From NCBI RefSeq assembly GCF_030848565.1, contig NZ_JAVDDV010000001.1:1-64000 (forward strand): a stretch of 64,000 bases of DNA, in the 5' to 3' direction. Positions 41,735-50,952 of the stretch are shown here, piece by piece. Numbering within the stretch: position 1 is the stretch's first letter; each line of letters starts with the position of its first letter. The notes below the pieces were generated by a model. The model did no database searches, was not told the DNA's origin, and was given only the letters and a program-made list of their open reading frames with translations. The DNA comes from Natronolimnohabitans sp. A-GB9. Lineage in GTDB: Archaea; Halobacteriota; Halobacteria; Halobacteriales; Natrialbaceae. Both the position numbers and the translations under genes were made by a program.

Positions 41735-43084
41735 ATGGATCGATCGTCGGGGGAGCATCGACTGGCAGCTGATTCGACCGTACGGCCAGTCGACGAGACG
41801 CCCGATCTCGTCGGCCGCAGCCGCGAACTCGAGGACGTCTCGTTCGGCGCAGTAGTCGACAGCGCCAGCGAGTCGCGGATTCTCTGGGCGCCACCCGACG
41901 GACTGGAGATCGTCGGACTGGGCGTCGCAGCCAACGTGACCGCCAGCGGACCGGATCGGTTCGACCGAATTCGGGAACGGACGACACGGGTGTTCGACGG
42001 ACTCGAGTACGACGGCCCACACGTCGCCCGGCCGCGAGCGTTCGGCGGGGTCTCGTTTCACGACGGTCACGAGCCCGACAGTCCCTGGACCGGGTTCGAC
42101 GCGGCCTCGTTCGTCGTCCCGCAAGTGCTCGTCGTCCGCAGCGACGCGAAGACCTGGCTGACGGCCGTCGGGGAGACGGCCGACGAGACCGCCAAGCGCC
42201 TCGCGGACTGGTACGATCACATCGAGGATCTCCCCTCGATGCAGCCGAGCGGAACGGGTCCCGGCGTCGAATCGACCCGTCGAACCACGTCGCCTGCGGC
42301 CTGGCGGGACCAGGTCGAGACCGCCATCGCGCGGATCGAACGGGGCGAACTCACGAAGGTCGTCCTCGCACAGTCGCTGTCCGTCGATCTCGAGGAGCCG
42401 GTCGACGTTCCTGCCACGCTCGAGCGACTGCGCCGTCAGTATCCGAACTGTTATCGGTTCCTGATCGATCGCGAAATCGGTGGCACCTTCTTCGGCGCGC
42501 CGCCGGAACGGCTCGTCTGTAAACACGGTGACCGGATCGAGACGGAGGCACTCGCGGGCTCGATTCAGCGCGGCGAGACGCCTGCGACGGACGATGCCTA
42601 CGCCGACGAGATGCGCGACAGCGAGAAGGTCCAACACGAACACGGGCTCGTCGTCGACGCGATCCGTGACCAGCTCGACCCCCTCGCAGACGAGTTGACG
42701 ATCGCGGAGCAAACGATCAGGCGGCTGGCGAACATCCAACACCTGCAGACGCCGATCGCGGCAACGCTCGAGGGCGACCGGCACGTCCTCGAACTCGTCG
42801 AAGCGCTCCATCCGACCCCTGCCGTCGGCGGCGTCCCGCCGACTGCGGCCTGGGAGACGATCCGCGACACCGAAGCCTTCGACCGCGGCTGGTATGCGGC
42901 CCCCGTCGGCTGGTTCGATGCCGCCGGCGACGGCGAGTTCGCGGTCGGCCTCCGATCCGGAGTCGCAAACGACGACACGGTGACGCTCTTTGCCGGCAGC
43001 GGTATCGTCGCCGACAGCGACCCCGACGACGAGTGGGACGAAGTACAGTTGAAGTTCCGACCGATCCTCGACGAACTCGAGTGA
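41735..43084 (+). CDS. menF: Isochorismate synthase MenF
   Basis: A 449-residue chorismate-utilising enzyme. It converts chorismate to isochorismate, the first step of menaquinone synthesis. The catalytic domain has ELTKVVLAQSLSVD (Lys that activates water), EALAGSIQRGETP, SEKVQHEHGLVVD, ALHPTPAVGG and GVPPTAAW. The stop is 3 nt before menD, so the two are one operon. Confidence 0.92.
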   Translation: MDRSSGEHRLAADSTVRPVDETPDLVGRSRELEDVSFGAVVDSASESRILWAPPDGLEIVGLGVAANVTASGPDRFDRIRERTTRVFDGLEYDGPHVARPRAFGGVSFHDGHEPDSPWTGFDAASFVVPQVLVVRSDAKTWLTAVGETADETAKRLADWYDHIEDLPSMQPSGTGPGVESTRRTTSPAAWRDQVETAIARIERGELTKVVLAQSLSVDLEEPVDVPATLERLRRQYPNCYRFLIDREIGGTFFGAPPERLVCKHGDRIETEALAGSIQRGETPATDDAYADEMRDSEKVQHEHGLVVDAIRDQLDPLADELTIAEQTIRRLANIQHLQTPIAATLEGDRHVLELVEALHPTPAVGGVPPTAAWETIRDTEAFDRGWYAAPVGWFDAAGDGEFAVGLRSGVANDDTVTLFAGSGIVADSDPDDEWDEVQLKFRPILDELE

Positions 43085-43087
43085 CCC

Positions 43088-44899
43088 ATGTCGGCACCGA
43101 ACCGTTCGACGCTGTGGGGACGCACTCTCGTCGACGAACTCGCCAGCGGCGGCCTCGAGGCGGTCTGTATCGCTCCGGGCAGTCGTTCGACTCCGTTGAC
43201 CGTCGCCTTCGCCGCCCATCCGGAGATCGACGTCTACTCGCATCTCGACGAGCGCTCGGCGGCGTACTTCGCGCTCGGCCGCGCGCGCCGTACCGGCGAG
43301 GCGACGGCGCTCGTCTGTACGTCCGGGACGGCTGCGGCGAACTTCCATCCCGCCGTCATGGAGGCCGATCGGGCCCGGGTGCCGTTGCTCGTGCTCACCG
43401 CCGACCGGCCCCACGAACTCCGGGACAGCGGCGCGAACCAGACTGTCGACCAGGTCAAACTCTACGGCGATGCGGTCCGGTGGTACGCCGAACTCCCCGA
43501 CCCCGAGGCCGACGAGCGAAAGGTCCGGAACCTCCGGACGACCGCGGCGCGGGCCCTCGCCGAGACGACTGGCACCGACCCCGGTCCCGTCCACCTGAAC
43601 TGTCCGTTCCGGAAACCGCTCGAGCCACTCGAGGTTCCCGACGCCGTTCCCGATGCGTTCGCGGAGACGCTCGCTGGCCGCGGCCGTGAGGGTGCGTTCG
43701 TCGAAACCGACTCGGGCACGCGGACGCTTACGGCAGACCAGTACGACCCCCTTCTCGAGGCGCTTACCGAGGCCGAACGGCCGCTGATCGTCGCCGGACC
43801 GGCCGATCCAGCCGATCTGTCGGCACTCGATCCCGGAACCGTCGTCGACATCGCCGACCGAATCGGCGCGCCGATCCTCGCAGACCCGCTTTCGAACCTG
43901 CGGTTCGGACCACACGTCGAGCGTGCTGCCGAAGCTGCCAGCGACGGTGGCACTCCGGTCTACGGCGGCTACGACGTCTACATCGACGAGCTTCCGGATC
44001 CCGACGTCGTCCTCCGATTCGGTGCGTCGCCGACCTCGAAACCGCTTCGACACGCCTTACGCGACGCGGACGCTCGTCAGTTCCTCTTTGACCCCGCCGG
44101 CGCCTGGCGGGAGGCGACCTTTACGGCGACCGAGTTGCTCGCGGCGTCACCTGCTGCCGTCTTCGAGGGCCTGTGCGAGCGACTCGAGGCGACCGACGAC
44201 TCGCAAGCGCCCACGGCGTGGCGAGCCCGGTTCGACGCTGCCGAGCGACGACACTGGGCCGTCCGCGACGAGGCACTCGAGACGGACACGCTCGAGGCCG
44301 ACCCCTTCGAAGGTGCCGTCCTCGCGACGATCTTCGAAGACGCCCCCGATCCGGCGACCGTCTTCGTTTCCAATAGCATGCCGATCCGGGACGCCGACAG
44401 GTTTGGCCGCCCTCGCAGTGCCGACCTCACCGTGTTAGCCAATCGAGGTGCAAGCGGTATCGACGGGATCGCAAGCACCGCACTGGGTGCCGGCAGCGCG
44501 ACCGACGACTCGCTCGTGCTCGTTACCGGCGATCTGGCCTTCTATCACGACTCGAACGGCCTGCTCGCGGTCGATCGCTGCGACGTCGACGCGACCATCG
44601 TCCTGTTGAACAACGACGGTGGCGGGATCTTCCACAAACTCCCGATCGAGGCGTTCGAGCCGCCGTTTACCGACCAGTTCAAGACGCCCCACGGCCTCGA
44701 GTTCGACTCGCTGGCCGAGTTCTACGACCTCGAGTTCGAACGCGTCGATCCCGTCGACTTCGCGAGTGCCTACCGACGGTCGCTCGAGCGCGACGGTACA
44801 CAGGTACTTGCCCTCGAGTTCGATTCCGACGCGAACCACCGGCGACGGGACACACTCGAGACAGCAGTTCGCGAGTCGATCGACGACGATACTCGGTAG
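43088..44899 (+). CDS. menD: SEPHCHC synthase MenD
   Basis: A 603-residue thiamine-diphosphate enzyme. It joins isochorismate and 2-oxoglutarate to give SEPHCHC. IAPGSRSTPLTVAFAAHPEI with LDERSAAYFALG forms the pyrimidine-side active site, and VTGDLAFYHDSNGLL with IVLLNNDGGGIF is the ThDP/Mg (GDG...NN) motif. It is coupled to menF and followed by a convergent amphi-Trp gene. Confidence 0.94.
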   Translation: MSAPNRSTLWGRTLVDELASGGLEAVCIAPGSRSTPLTVAFAAHPEIDVYSHLDERSAAYFALGRARRTGEATALVCTSGTAAANFHPAVMEADRARVPLLVLTADRPHELRDSGANQTVDQVKLYGDAVRWYAELPDPEADERKVRNLRTTAARALAETTGTDPGPVHLNCPFRKPLEPLEVPDAVPDAFAETLAGRGREGAFVETDSGTRTLTADQYDPLLEALTEAERPLIVAGPADPADLSALDPGTVVDIADRIGAPILADPLSNLRFGPHVERAAEAASDGGTPVYGGYDVYIDELPDPDVVLRFGASPTSKPLRHALRDADARQFLFDPAGAWREATFTATELLAASPAAVFEGLCERLEATDDSQAPTAWRARFDAAERRHWAVRDEALETDTLEADPFEGAVLATIFEDAPDPATVFVSNSMPIRDADRFGRPRSADLTVLANRGASGIDGIASTALGAGSATDDSLVLVTGDLAFYHDSNGLLAVDRCDVDATIVLLNNDGGGIFHKLPIEAFEPPFTDQFKTPHGLEFDSLAEFYDLEFERVDPVDFASAYRRSLERDGTQVLALEFDSDANHRRRDTLETAVRESIDDDTR

Positions 44900-45142
44900 C
44901 AGCTGTCCCGAATCGGGACTGACCTCGTTTCGGTCCGTCTTTCGGACGAAACCGACGGGTACGGATTTTGCTCGAGACCGCGAAGTCGGAACGGTGACGA
45001 TCGTTATCGGTTGCCATTCGTACCGTCGAAGCCGATAGTGGTCGGTTTGCCACTGCTAAACTCTATTTTGCTATATCGAATGTCCCTGGTCCGAACGGTT
45101 CCGACAACCGTTCGCAGATATACCGACCCGTCTCCAGGTCGC

Positions 45143-45469
45143 CTACTTGACACGCGGGCCCGTCTCGTCGGTTCGGCCGGGGAGTTCGAGTTCGATCTCG
45201 AGTTCCGGCTCGTCGGTCCCCTCGAAGTCGATCTCGAGAGAGACCGGTTCCCCGAAGGCAAACGGGAGTTCCCACTCGTCGTCGCTGATCGTGAGTTCGT
45301 CGCCGTCACGGAGCTGTTCGCCCAGCGCGACGAGGAACTCGCCCGCGTCGCTTGCATCCAGTCGATACTCCTGTTCGAAGTTTCGCCCGGCGCGGATCGT
45401 CGTTCGCTCGGCGTCGGTTTCGCTGTCGGCGTCGGTGCTCGAGTCGGTGGCCTCGTCGTCGGGTGCCAT
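45143..45469 (-). CDS. Amphi-Trp domain protein
   Basis: A 108-residue acidic protein. The core (ERTTIRAGRNFEQEYRLDAS, then ISDDEWELPFAFGEPVSLEI) matches the amphi-Trp domain found in archaea and bacteria, a small beta domain of unknown binding partner. Start at 45469. It lies between menD and menB, on the opposite strand. Confidence 0.75.
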   Translation of the reverse strand: MAPDDEATDSSTDADSETDAERTTIRAGRNFEQEYRLDASDAGEFLVALGEQLRDGDELTISDDEWELPFAFGEPVSLEIDFEGTDEPELEIELELPGRTDETGPRVK

Positions 45470-45598
45470 CGGGAGAAGACACGGCACCGACGGGTATGAG
45501 TTCTCGGTCGAAACGAGAAGGGCCTGGCTCGGTTGCCTCGAGTCGACACGGCGCCATGACGCGAATCTATTTCACCCGACGCCGACCACATTCGGGCA

Positions 45599-46492
45599 AT
45601 GGTTTCGGAACTCTTCGACGAGGAGCAGTGGGAACCGATCGCGGAGTTACACGACGAGTTCAACGACATCACGTATCACCGGGCGGTCGACTCCGGGACG
45701 GTCCGGATCGCATTCGACCGGCCAGAAGTACGCAACGCGTTTCGCCCCGGCACTGTCGACGAGCTATACGACGCTCTCGAGCATGCCAAACGCCAGACCG
45801 ACGTCGGCTGCGTGCTCCTGACGGGGAACGGTCCATCGCCGAAAGACGGCGGTTGGGCGTTCTGTTCGGGCGGCGACCAGACGATCCGCGGCGAGGACGG
45901 CTACCAGTACGAGGGCGACGAAGAACGTGCCTCAGAGCAAGGGCGACTCCACATCCTCGAGGTCCAGCGACTGATCCGTCACATTCCGAAGGTCGTCGTC
46001 TGTGTCGTCCCCGGCTGGGCTGTCGGCGGTGGCCACTCGCTGCACGTCGTCTGTGACTTGACGCTTGCAAGCAAGGAACACGCCAAGTTCCTCCAGACCG
46101 ATCCCGACGTGGCCAGTTACGACGCCGGCTTCGGCTCCGCGTATCTGGCGAAACAGATCGGCCAGAAGAAAGCCCGCGAGGTGTTCTTCCTCGGGAAAAC
46201 CTACGACGCCGAGGAGGCCGCCGAGATGGGGATGGTCAACGAGGCTGTCCCCCACGAGGAGTTAGAGCAGACGGCACTGGAGTGGGGCGAACGGATCAAC
46301 TCCAAGAGTCCGACGGCGATGCGGATGCTCAAGTACGCGTTCAACATGACCGACGACGGCATGGTCGGCCAGCAGGTGTTCGCCGGCGAGGCGACCCGGC
46401 TGGGATATATGACCGACGAGGCAAAAGAGGGTCGAGACGCCTTCGTCGAAGGTCGCGAGCCCGAGTTCGACGACTATCCCTGGCACTACTGA
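45599..46492 (+). CDS. menB: 1,4-dihydroxy-2-naphthoyl-CoA synthase MenB
   Basis: A 297-residue crotonase-fold enzyme that cyclises o-succinylbenzoyl-CoA. Oxyanion-hole motif GWAFCSGGDQTIRGEDGYQY and the DVASYDAGFGSAYLAKQIG active-site loop are both present, with C-terminal DYPWHY typical of MenB. The N-terminal LFDEEQWEPIAELHDEFNDI is the usual extension. It follows menD after a gap holding an opposite-strand gene. Confidence 0.95.
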   Translation: MVSELFDEEQWEPIAELHDEFNDITYHRAVDSGTVRIAFDRPEVRNAFRPGTVDELYDALEHAKRQTDVGCVLLTGNGPSPKDGGWAFCSGGDQTIRGEDGYQYEGDEERASEQGRLHILEVQRLIRHIPKVVVCVVPGWAVGGGHSLHVVCDLTLASKEHAKFLQTDPDVASYDAGFGSAYLAKQIGQKKAREVFFLGKTYDAEEAAEMGMVNEAVPHEELEQTALEWGERINSKSPTAMRMLKYAFNMTDDGMVGQQVFAGEATRLGYMTDEAKEGRDAFVEGREPEFDDYPWHY

Positions 46493-46679
46493 CCGTTCGC
46501 CGGCAACAGTTTCCGCTATCTACGTCAGGGAGGATCGTCTCGAGCGGTACCGATCGGCAGCGACACCGTTCGAACCGCCGATCGATCGTCTGTTCGCCGG
46601 CCCAACGGCGAGTCGACGGTGGCGGTAGGATCGGCGAGAACGGTAACACTTTGGCGATACCGGCCCGGACACGTATCCA

Positions 46680-47939
46680 GTGACAGTCCCCGACCGTTCG
46701 TCGCTGTCCCGCCGGGACTACCTCCGGGCACTGGTCGCCGTCGGCGGAGCGACCGCACTCAGCGCGTGTACCTCCGAGGACGGCGTCGAGATCCCCACCG
46801 GGACCGACGACCCCGACTCGCTCCCGGAGCGACAGCACGCGTGGAACGAGTTCCTCGCACGGGACGACGACGGAAACGTCCAGCCACCGGAACACCACGT
46901 GCTGGTGGCGCTATCACTCGAGACCGAGACCGAGCCCGACGACGACACAAGAGAGCAGGTCGAGGACGCACTACGGACCCTCGAGTACGCCTACGAGTGG
47001 AGCAACGAGGGGCTCGTGTTCACGCTCGGCTACACGCCGGCGTACTTCGATCGGTTCGACGGGTCACTGTCCGAGTCGGTCGACCTTCCGGAACCGGCGC
47101 CGATCGTCGGGGAGGCCGATGCGTTCGACGAGTTCGACGCGTTGCTCCACCTGGCCAGCGACCACTCACAGGTCGTCCTCGAGGCCGAGGAGGGGCTGTT
47201 CGGCGACCACGACGAACTCAACGGGATCGACGTCGGGACGGACCTGACCGGCATCTTCGAACGCGTCGACGACCGACGTCGGACCGGGTTCGTCGGCGAG
47301 GGGCTTCCGGCCGACCACACCGACGTCGACGGCGTCCCCGACTCGATCCCGGACGAAGCGCCGTTTTTCATGGGCTTTCGCTCGGGCTTTTCGGAGAGTC
47401 AGGCGACCGAGGATCGCGTGACGATCGAGGAGGGTCCCTTCGCCGGTGGGACGACTGGACACGTCTCCTCGATGCGGACGAACCTCCGGCAGTGGTTCGA
47501 ACAGGACAACCACTACATGCGGGTCCAGAAGATGTTCAGCCCGGAACACGCCGAGTCGGAGCTGGTCGGCGACGTCGGTGAGAAACTCGACACCGCGACC
47601 GAGCTCACCGACGAGCGCATCGCGGCGACCGAAGACGACGCCAGAAGCGGCGTCGTCGGCCATGCCCAGAAGGCCGCCCGCGCCAGAGAGGACGGGCAGC
47701 CGCTGCTGTTACGGCGGGATTTCAACACCGTCGACGGCGACCAACCGGGCGTCCACTTCGTCTCGTTACAACGCGGAATCGAAGAGTTCGCCCGCGTTCG
47801 CAAAGCGATGGAGGGAGACGACCTCGACGTCACGAACCTGAACAACGGCATCACCGGCTACATCTTCGTCGACCGACGCGGGAACTACCTGCTTCCGCCC
47901 CGCTCGAGACGAGCGCTGCCGCCGGCAGATCCGAGCTGA
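46680..47939 (+). CDS. Tat-exported Dyp-type peroxidase-like lipoprotein
   Basis: A 419-residue exported haem-peroxidase-like protein, GTG start. Leader SRRDYLRALVAVGGATALSA with a Cys after SA (LSAC, lipobox-like). The body follows the haloarchaeal Tat-signal Dyp peroxidase family (EfeB-like): VLVALSLETE, GLVFTLGYTPAYFDRF, AFFM/MGFRSGFSES and a late domain with RVQKMFSPEH and PGVHFVSLQRGIEEFARVRK. A haem-ligand His is likely (GHVSSM or HYMRV) but I cannot fix which. First gene of an exported trio with a P19-like iron protein and a cohesin-like protein. Confidence 0.7.
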   Translation: MTVPDRSSLSRRDYLRALVAVGGATALSACTSEDGVEIPTGTDDPDSLPERQHAWNEFLARDDDGNVQPPEHHVLVALSLETETEPDDDTREQVEDALRTLEYAYEWSNEGLVFTLGYTPAYFDRFDGSLSESVDLPEPAPIVGEADAFDEFDALLHLASDHSQVVLEAEEGLFGDHDELNGIDVGTDLTGIFERVDDRRRTGFVGEGLPADHTDVDGVPDSIPDEAPFFMGFRSGFSESQATEDRVTIEEGPFAGGTTGHVSSMRTNLRQWFEQDNHYMRVQKMFSPEHAESELVGDVGEKLDTATELTDERIAATEDDARSGVVGHAQKAARAREDGQPLLLRRDFNTVDGDQPGVHFVSLQRGIEEFARVRKAMEGDDLDVTNLNNGITGYIFVDRRGNYLLPPRSRRALPPADPS

Positions 47940-47965
47940 ACGCGACTCTACGGAACGAGATACAC

Positions 47966-49288
47966 ATGCACGAAGACGACAACGACAGCGATCTCGATCG
48001 ACGGACGCTTATCAAGTGGACAGGCACGGCAACCGGGACACTCGCGTTTGCGGGCTGTCTCGGATTCGGTGACGATAGCGACGAAGACGGCGACGAGTCG
48101 GACGACGACACCGACGCCAGCATGCCACTGGACGTCGAGGACCTGACGCGGGTCGAGAACCCACCGGACGCAGTGTATCTCCCGACACACCGCGAGTCGA
48201 TGGAGATGCTCGAGCCAGTCGAGGCCGGTGAGTACACGCTCGCGCCGATGCTGTCGTATCCCCATCCGTTCTGGCTCGTCACCGGGAGCGGCGAGGACGA
48301 GATCGAACGCCAGACACCCGAGCAGATGATCGGCGTCCACCTGATGTTTACCCTCTGGGACGACGAAACTGACACCGTCTTGCCCGTCGACGACGGCATC
48401 GAACTCGAACTCGCGTACGAGGGTGACCCGGTTACCACGCAGTCCGCCTGGTCGATGATCTCCCAGGAGATGGGCTTTCACTTCGGCGACAACGTCCCTC
48501 TCGAGGACGACGGCACCTACACGGTCGAGGTCACCCTCCCGGCGCTGTCGGTGCGGACGACCGGCGACCTCGAGGGCCGATTCACCGACACCGAGACCGT
48601 GACCGTCGAGTTCGAGTACGACCAGGCGTTTCGAGATCGCGTCTCCGACGTCGACTACCTCGACGAGGAGGAGTGGGGCGAACGAGGCGCGCTCGAGCCG
48701 ATGGGACACGGCGATCACGACCACGGTGACCACGCCGACGACGGCCATCACGATTCCCACGGCGAGCACGGCGAGCATCACGGCGACGGACACGATCACC
48801 ACGACCACGATCATGACCACAGCCACGACGTTCCCTACTCACAGCTCCCCGAAGTCGAGGCGTTCCCCGGGACGATCCTCGTCGAACCCGACGCCGACCG
48901 GCCGGCGGAGACGGCCGAACTCCCCCGCAGCGGCGACGCGGCGGTTCTCGCGACGCTGCTCGAGTCGGGCTTCCGGCTCGCCGACGGCGACGACCGCTAC
49001 CTGCTCGTCTCGCCGCGGACGCCGTACAACCGCGTCCCGTTGCCGGCGATGAACATCGAGGTCGTGATCGAACGCGACGGGGAGTCGGTCGCCGATGCGA
49101 TCGATCTCGAGGAGACGATCGACGACGAGTACGGTCACCACTACGGGGCGTCGCTCGCGGACGTCCAGCCGGGCGATACGGTGACAGTTACGGTCGTCTC
49201 GCCCCCACAGGTCGCCCGCCACCAGGGGTACGAGACGGCCTTCCTCGAGATGGAGCCGATCGAACTGACCGTCCCCGAAGAGCAATGA
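47966..49288 (+). CDS. His-rich P19/iron-transporter-like lipoprotein
   Basis: A 440-residue exported protein: leader DRRTLIKWTGTATGTLAF and lipobox FAGC, then two beta-rich modules (about 55-225 and 295-438) like the P19/Tpd iron-uptake family of periplasmic proteins. Between them (residues 246-288) is a tract with 17 histidines in about 43 residues (HGDHDHGDH, HHDHDHDHSHD), an apt metal-binding segment. The second module starts LPEVEAFPGTILVEPDADRP. The neighbours suggest ferrous iron or another metal is handled outside the membrane. The next gene overlaps by 4 nt. Confidence 0.75.
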   Translation: MHEDDNDSDLDRRTLIKWTGTATGTLAFAGCLGFGDDSDEDGDESDDDTDASMPLDVEDLTRVENPPDAVYLPTHRESMEMLEPVEAGEYTLAPMLSYPHPFWLVTGSGEDEIERQTPEQMIGVHLMFTLWDDETDTVLPVDDGIELELAYEGDPVTTQSAWSMISQEMGFHFGDNVPLEDDGTYTVEVTLPALSVRTTGDLEGRFTDTETVTVEFEYDQAFRDRVSDVDYLDEEEWGERGALEPMGHGDHDHGDHADDGHHDSHGEHGEHHGDGHDHHDHDHDHSHDVPYSQLPEVEAFPGTILVEPDADRPAETAELPRSGDAAVLATLLESGFRLADGDDRYLLVSPRTPYNRVPLPAMNIEVVIERDGESVADAIDLEETIDDEYGHHYGASLADVQPGDTVTVTVVSPPQVARHQGYETAFLEMEPIELTVPEEQ

Positions 49289-49902
49289 ACGGCGAGACGA
49301 GACGTACGGCCGCCCTCACGCTCGCACTCGCGTTCGGACTACTCGCAGCGACACCGGCGGCGGCGATGGACGGCTCGATGCTGTTGAACTTCGATCGGGA
49401 GGAACTCGAGGCCGAGGCTGGCGAGACCGTGACGGTCGACCTCGTGGCGAGTACACACGGCAACTCCGTCGGCAACGGAATCGACGACCTCTCGGCGACG
49501 ATCGAGTACGACGCGGACGTGATCACGGTCGCCGACGTCGAACACGGCCCGATGCTGGCGGCAGGCGACGACGACGCGACGGTCGATGCGACCGCAGAGA
49601 TCGACGACGACGCCGGAGCGGTGACGATCGACCAGGAACGGACACCGTCCGGAAGCGGTGCGAAAGCGACCGATACCGTGGTAACGCTTACTCTCGAGAT
49701 CGACGACGACGCGCCGTCGACGACCGAAACGCTCGAGATCACCGACGCGTCTGCGTCGTACCCAAGCGACTACTCGCTGACGCCTGTCGACCGGGACCTC
49801 GAGCTCTCGATCGAGGGTACCGACGACGCCGTTCCCGGATTCGTCCCGCTGACCGCGGTGGTCGGACTCGCTGTGGCGCTCTGGCTGTTGTATCGCCGGT
49901 AA
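49285..49902 (+). CDS. Exported cohesin-like protein with C-terminal anchor
   Basis: A 205-residue protein: leader (LALAFGLLAATPAAAMDGSM), one cohesin-like beta domain (LEAEAGETVTVDLVASTHGN and DDLSATIEYDADVITVADVE), and a C-terminal helix FVPLTAVVGLAVALWLLYRR with Arg tail, like archaeal surface-protein anchors. Its start overlaps the preceding gene (ATGA), so it belongs to the same operon. It could hold or dock the His-rich protein at the surface. That is inferred. Confidence 0.7.
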   Translation: MNGETRRTAALTLALAFGLLAATPAAAMDGSMLLNFDREELEAEAGETVTVDLVASTHGNSVGNGIDDLSATIEYDADVITVADVEHGPMLAAGDDDATVDATAEIDDDAGAVTIDQERTPSGSGAKATDTVVTLTLEIDDDAPSTTETLEITDASASYPSDYSLTPVDRDLELSIEGTDDAVPGFVPLTAVVGLAVALWLLYRR

Positions 49903-50009
49903 CCTCGAACGGACCTTTGCTCTCGTCTTTCATAGCTCACCCATTGTGCCAGTGCGATCGTCGATCGTAATGCCAACGTTGACACGGCCCCGAGTTGGAT
50001 ACTCGAGCA

Positions 50010-50951
50010 ATGAGTACGGCCGAAGTCGATATCTCACGGACGAAAGCGTGGGTGATGGCAGCACGCCCACAGACGCTGCCCGCGGCGGCGGCACCGGTGA
50101 TCGTCGGCACGGGGCTTGCGGTCCACGAAGGGGTATTTGCCCCGCTGGAGGCACTGCTTGCGTTCGTCGGCGCGGCGCTGATTCAGATCGGAACGAACTT
50201 CGCGAACGACTACTACGACGCGATCAAGGGTGCCGACACCGACGACCGGGAGGGGTTCACCCGAGTGACACAGGCGGGGATCATCCCGCCCGAACAGGTG
50301 AAGCTGGCGACGATCGTGACCTTCGGGCTCGCGATCCTGTCGGGGACGTATCTCGTCTACGTCGGCGGGCTGCCGATCCTCGTGATCGGGCTCGTAAGCG
50401 TCGTCTGTGGGTGGGCCTACACCGGCGGCCCCTACCCGCTTGGCTATCACGGTCTCGGCGACCTGTTCGTCTTCGTCTTCTTCGGCATCGTCGCCGTGAT
50501 GGGGACGTTCTACGTCCAGGCGGCGGCGACGGTAGCCGAGCCGCTGACGACGACGATCCCCGAGGGGACGGTTACCTGGGAGGCGTTCCTCGCCAGTCTC
50601 CCGATCGCCGCTATCTCGACGGCGATCATCGTCGTGAACAACGTCCGTGACCTCGAGACCGACGCCGAAGCCGGCAAGCGAACGCTCGCGGTACGACTGG
50701 GCTACCGCTGGAGCCGCGTCGAGTACGTCGCGATGCTCGCACTCGCCTATCTCGTCCCGCTGTGGCTCTGGTTCGGCGAGGGATTCTCAGTCACCGTCTT
50801 GCTCCCGTTGCTCTCGCTGCCCTACGCCGCGGTGGTCACCCAGACCGTTCTGACCCGGACCGACGGCGAGGCGCTCAACCCGGCACTCGAGGGGACCGGG
50901 AAACTTCTCGCGCTCTATGCCGTGTTGTTCGCCGTGGGGGTGGTCGCGTAA
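50010..50951 (+). CDS. menA: 1,4-dihydroxy-2-naphthoate prenyltransferase MenA
   Basis: A 313-residue integral membrane UbiA-type prenyltransferase. It adds the prenyl chain to DHNA to give demethylmenaquinone. The Asp-rich motifs are NFANDYYDAIKGADT (first) and VNNVRDLETDAEAGKRTLAV (second). Start at the ATG 50010; a TTG at 49995 is also in frame. menC starts 1 nt after the stop. Confidence 0.94.
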   Translation: MSTAEVDISRTKAWVMAARPQTLPAAAAPVIVGTGLAVHEGVFAPLEALLAFVGAALIQIGTNFANDYYDAIKGADTDDREGFTRVTQAGIIPPEQVKLATIVTFGLAILSGTYLVYVGGLPILVIGLVSVVCGWAYTGGPYPLGYHGLGDLFVFVFFGIVAVMGTFYVQAAATVAEPLTTTIPEGTVTWEAFLASLPIAAISTAIIVVNNVRDLETDAEAGKRTLAVRLGYRWSRVEYVAMLALAYLVPLWLWFGEGFSVTVLLPLLSLPYAAVVTQTVLTRTDGEALNPALEGTGKLLALYAVLFAVGVVA

Positions 50952-50952
50952 C

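Noticed and set aside
41732-44053. A 773-residue minus-strand frame over menF and menD
   Set aside because: Antisense to two genes with complete catalytic motifs; the frame is Arg/Val/Asp-rich as expected for a GC-rich shadow.
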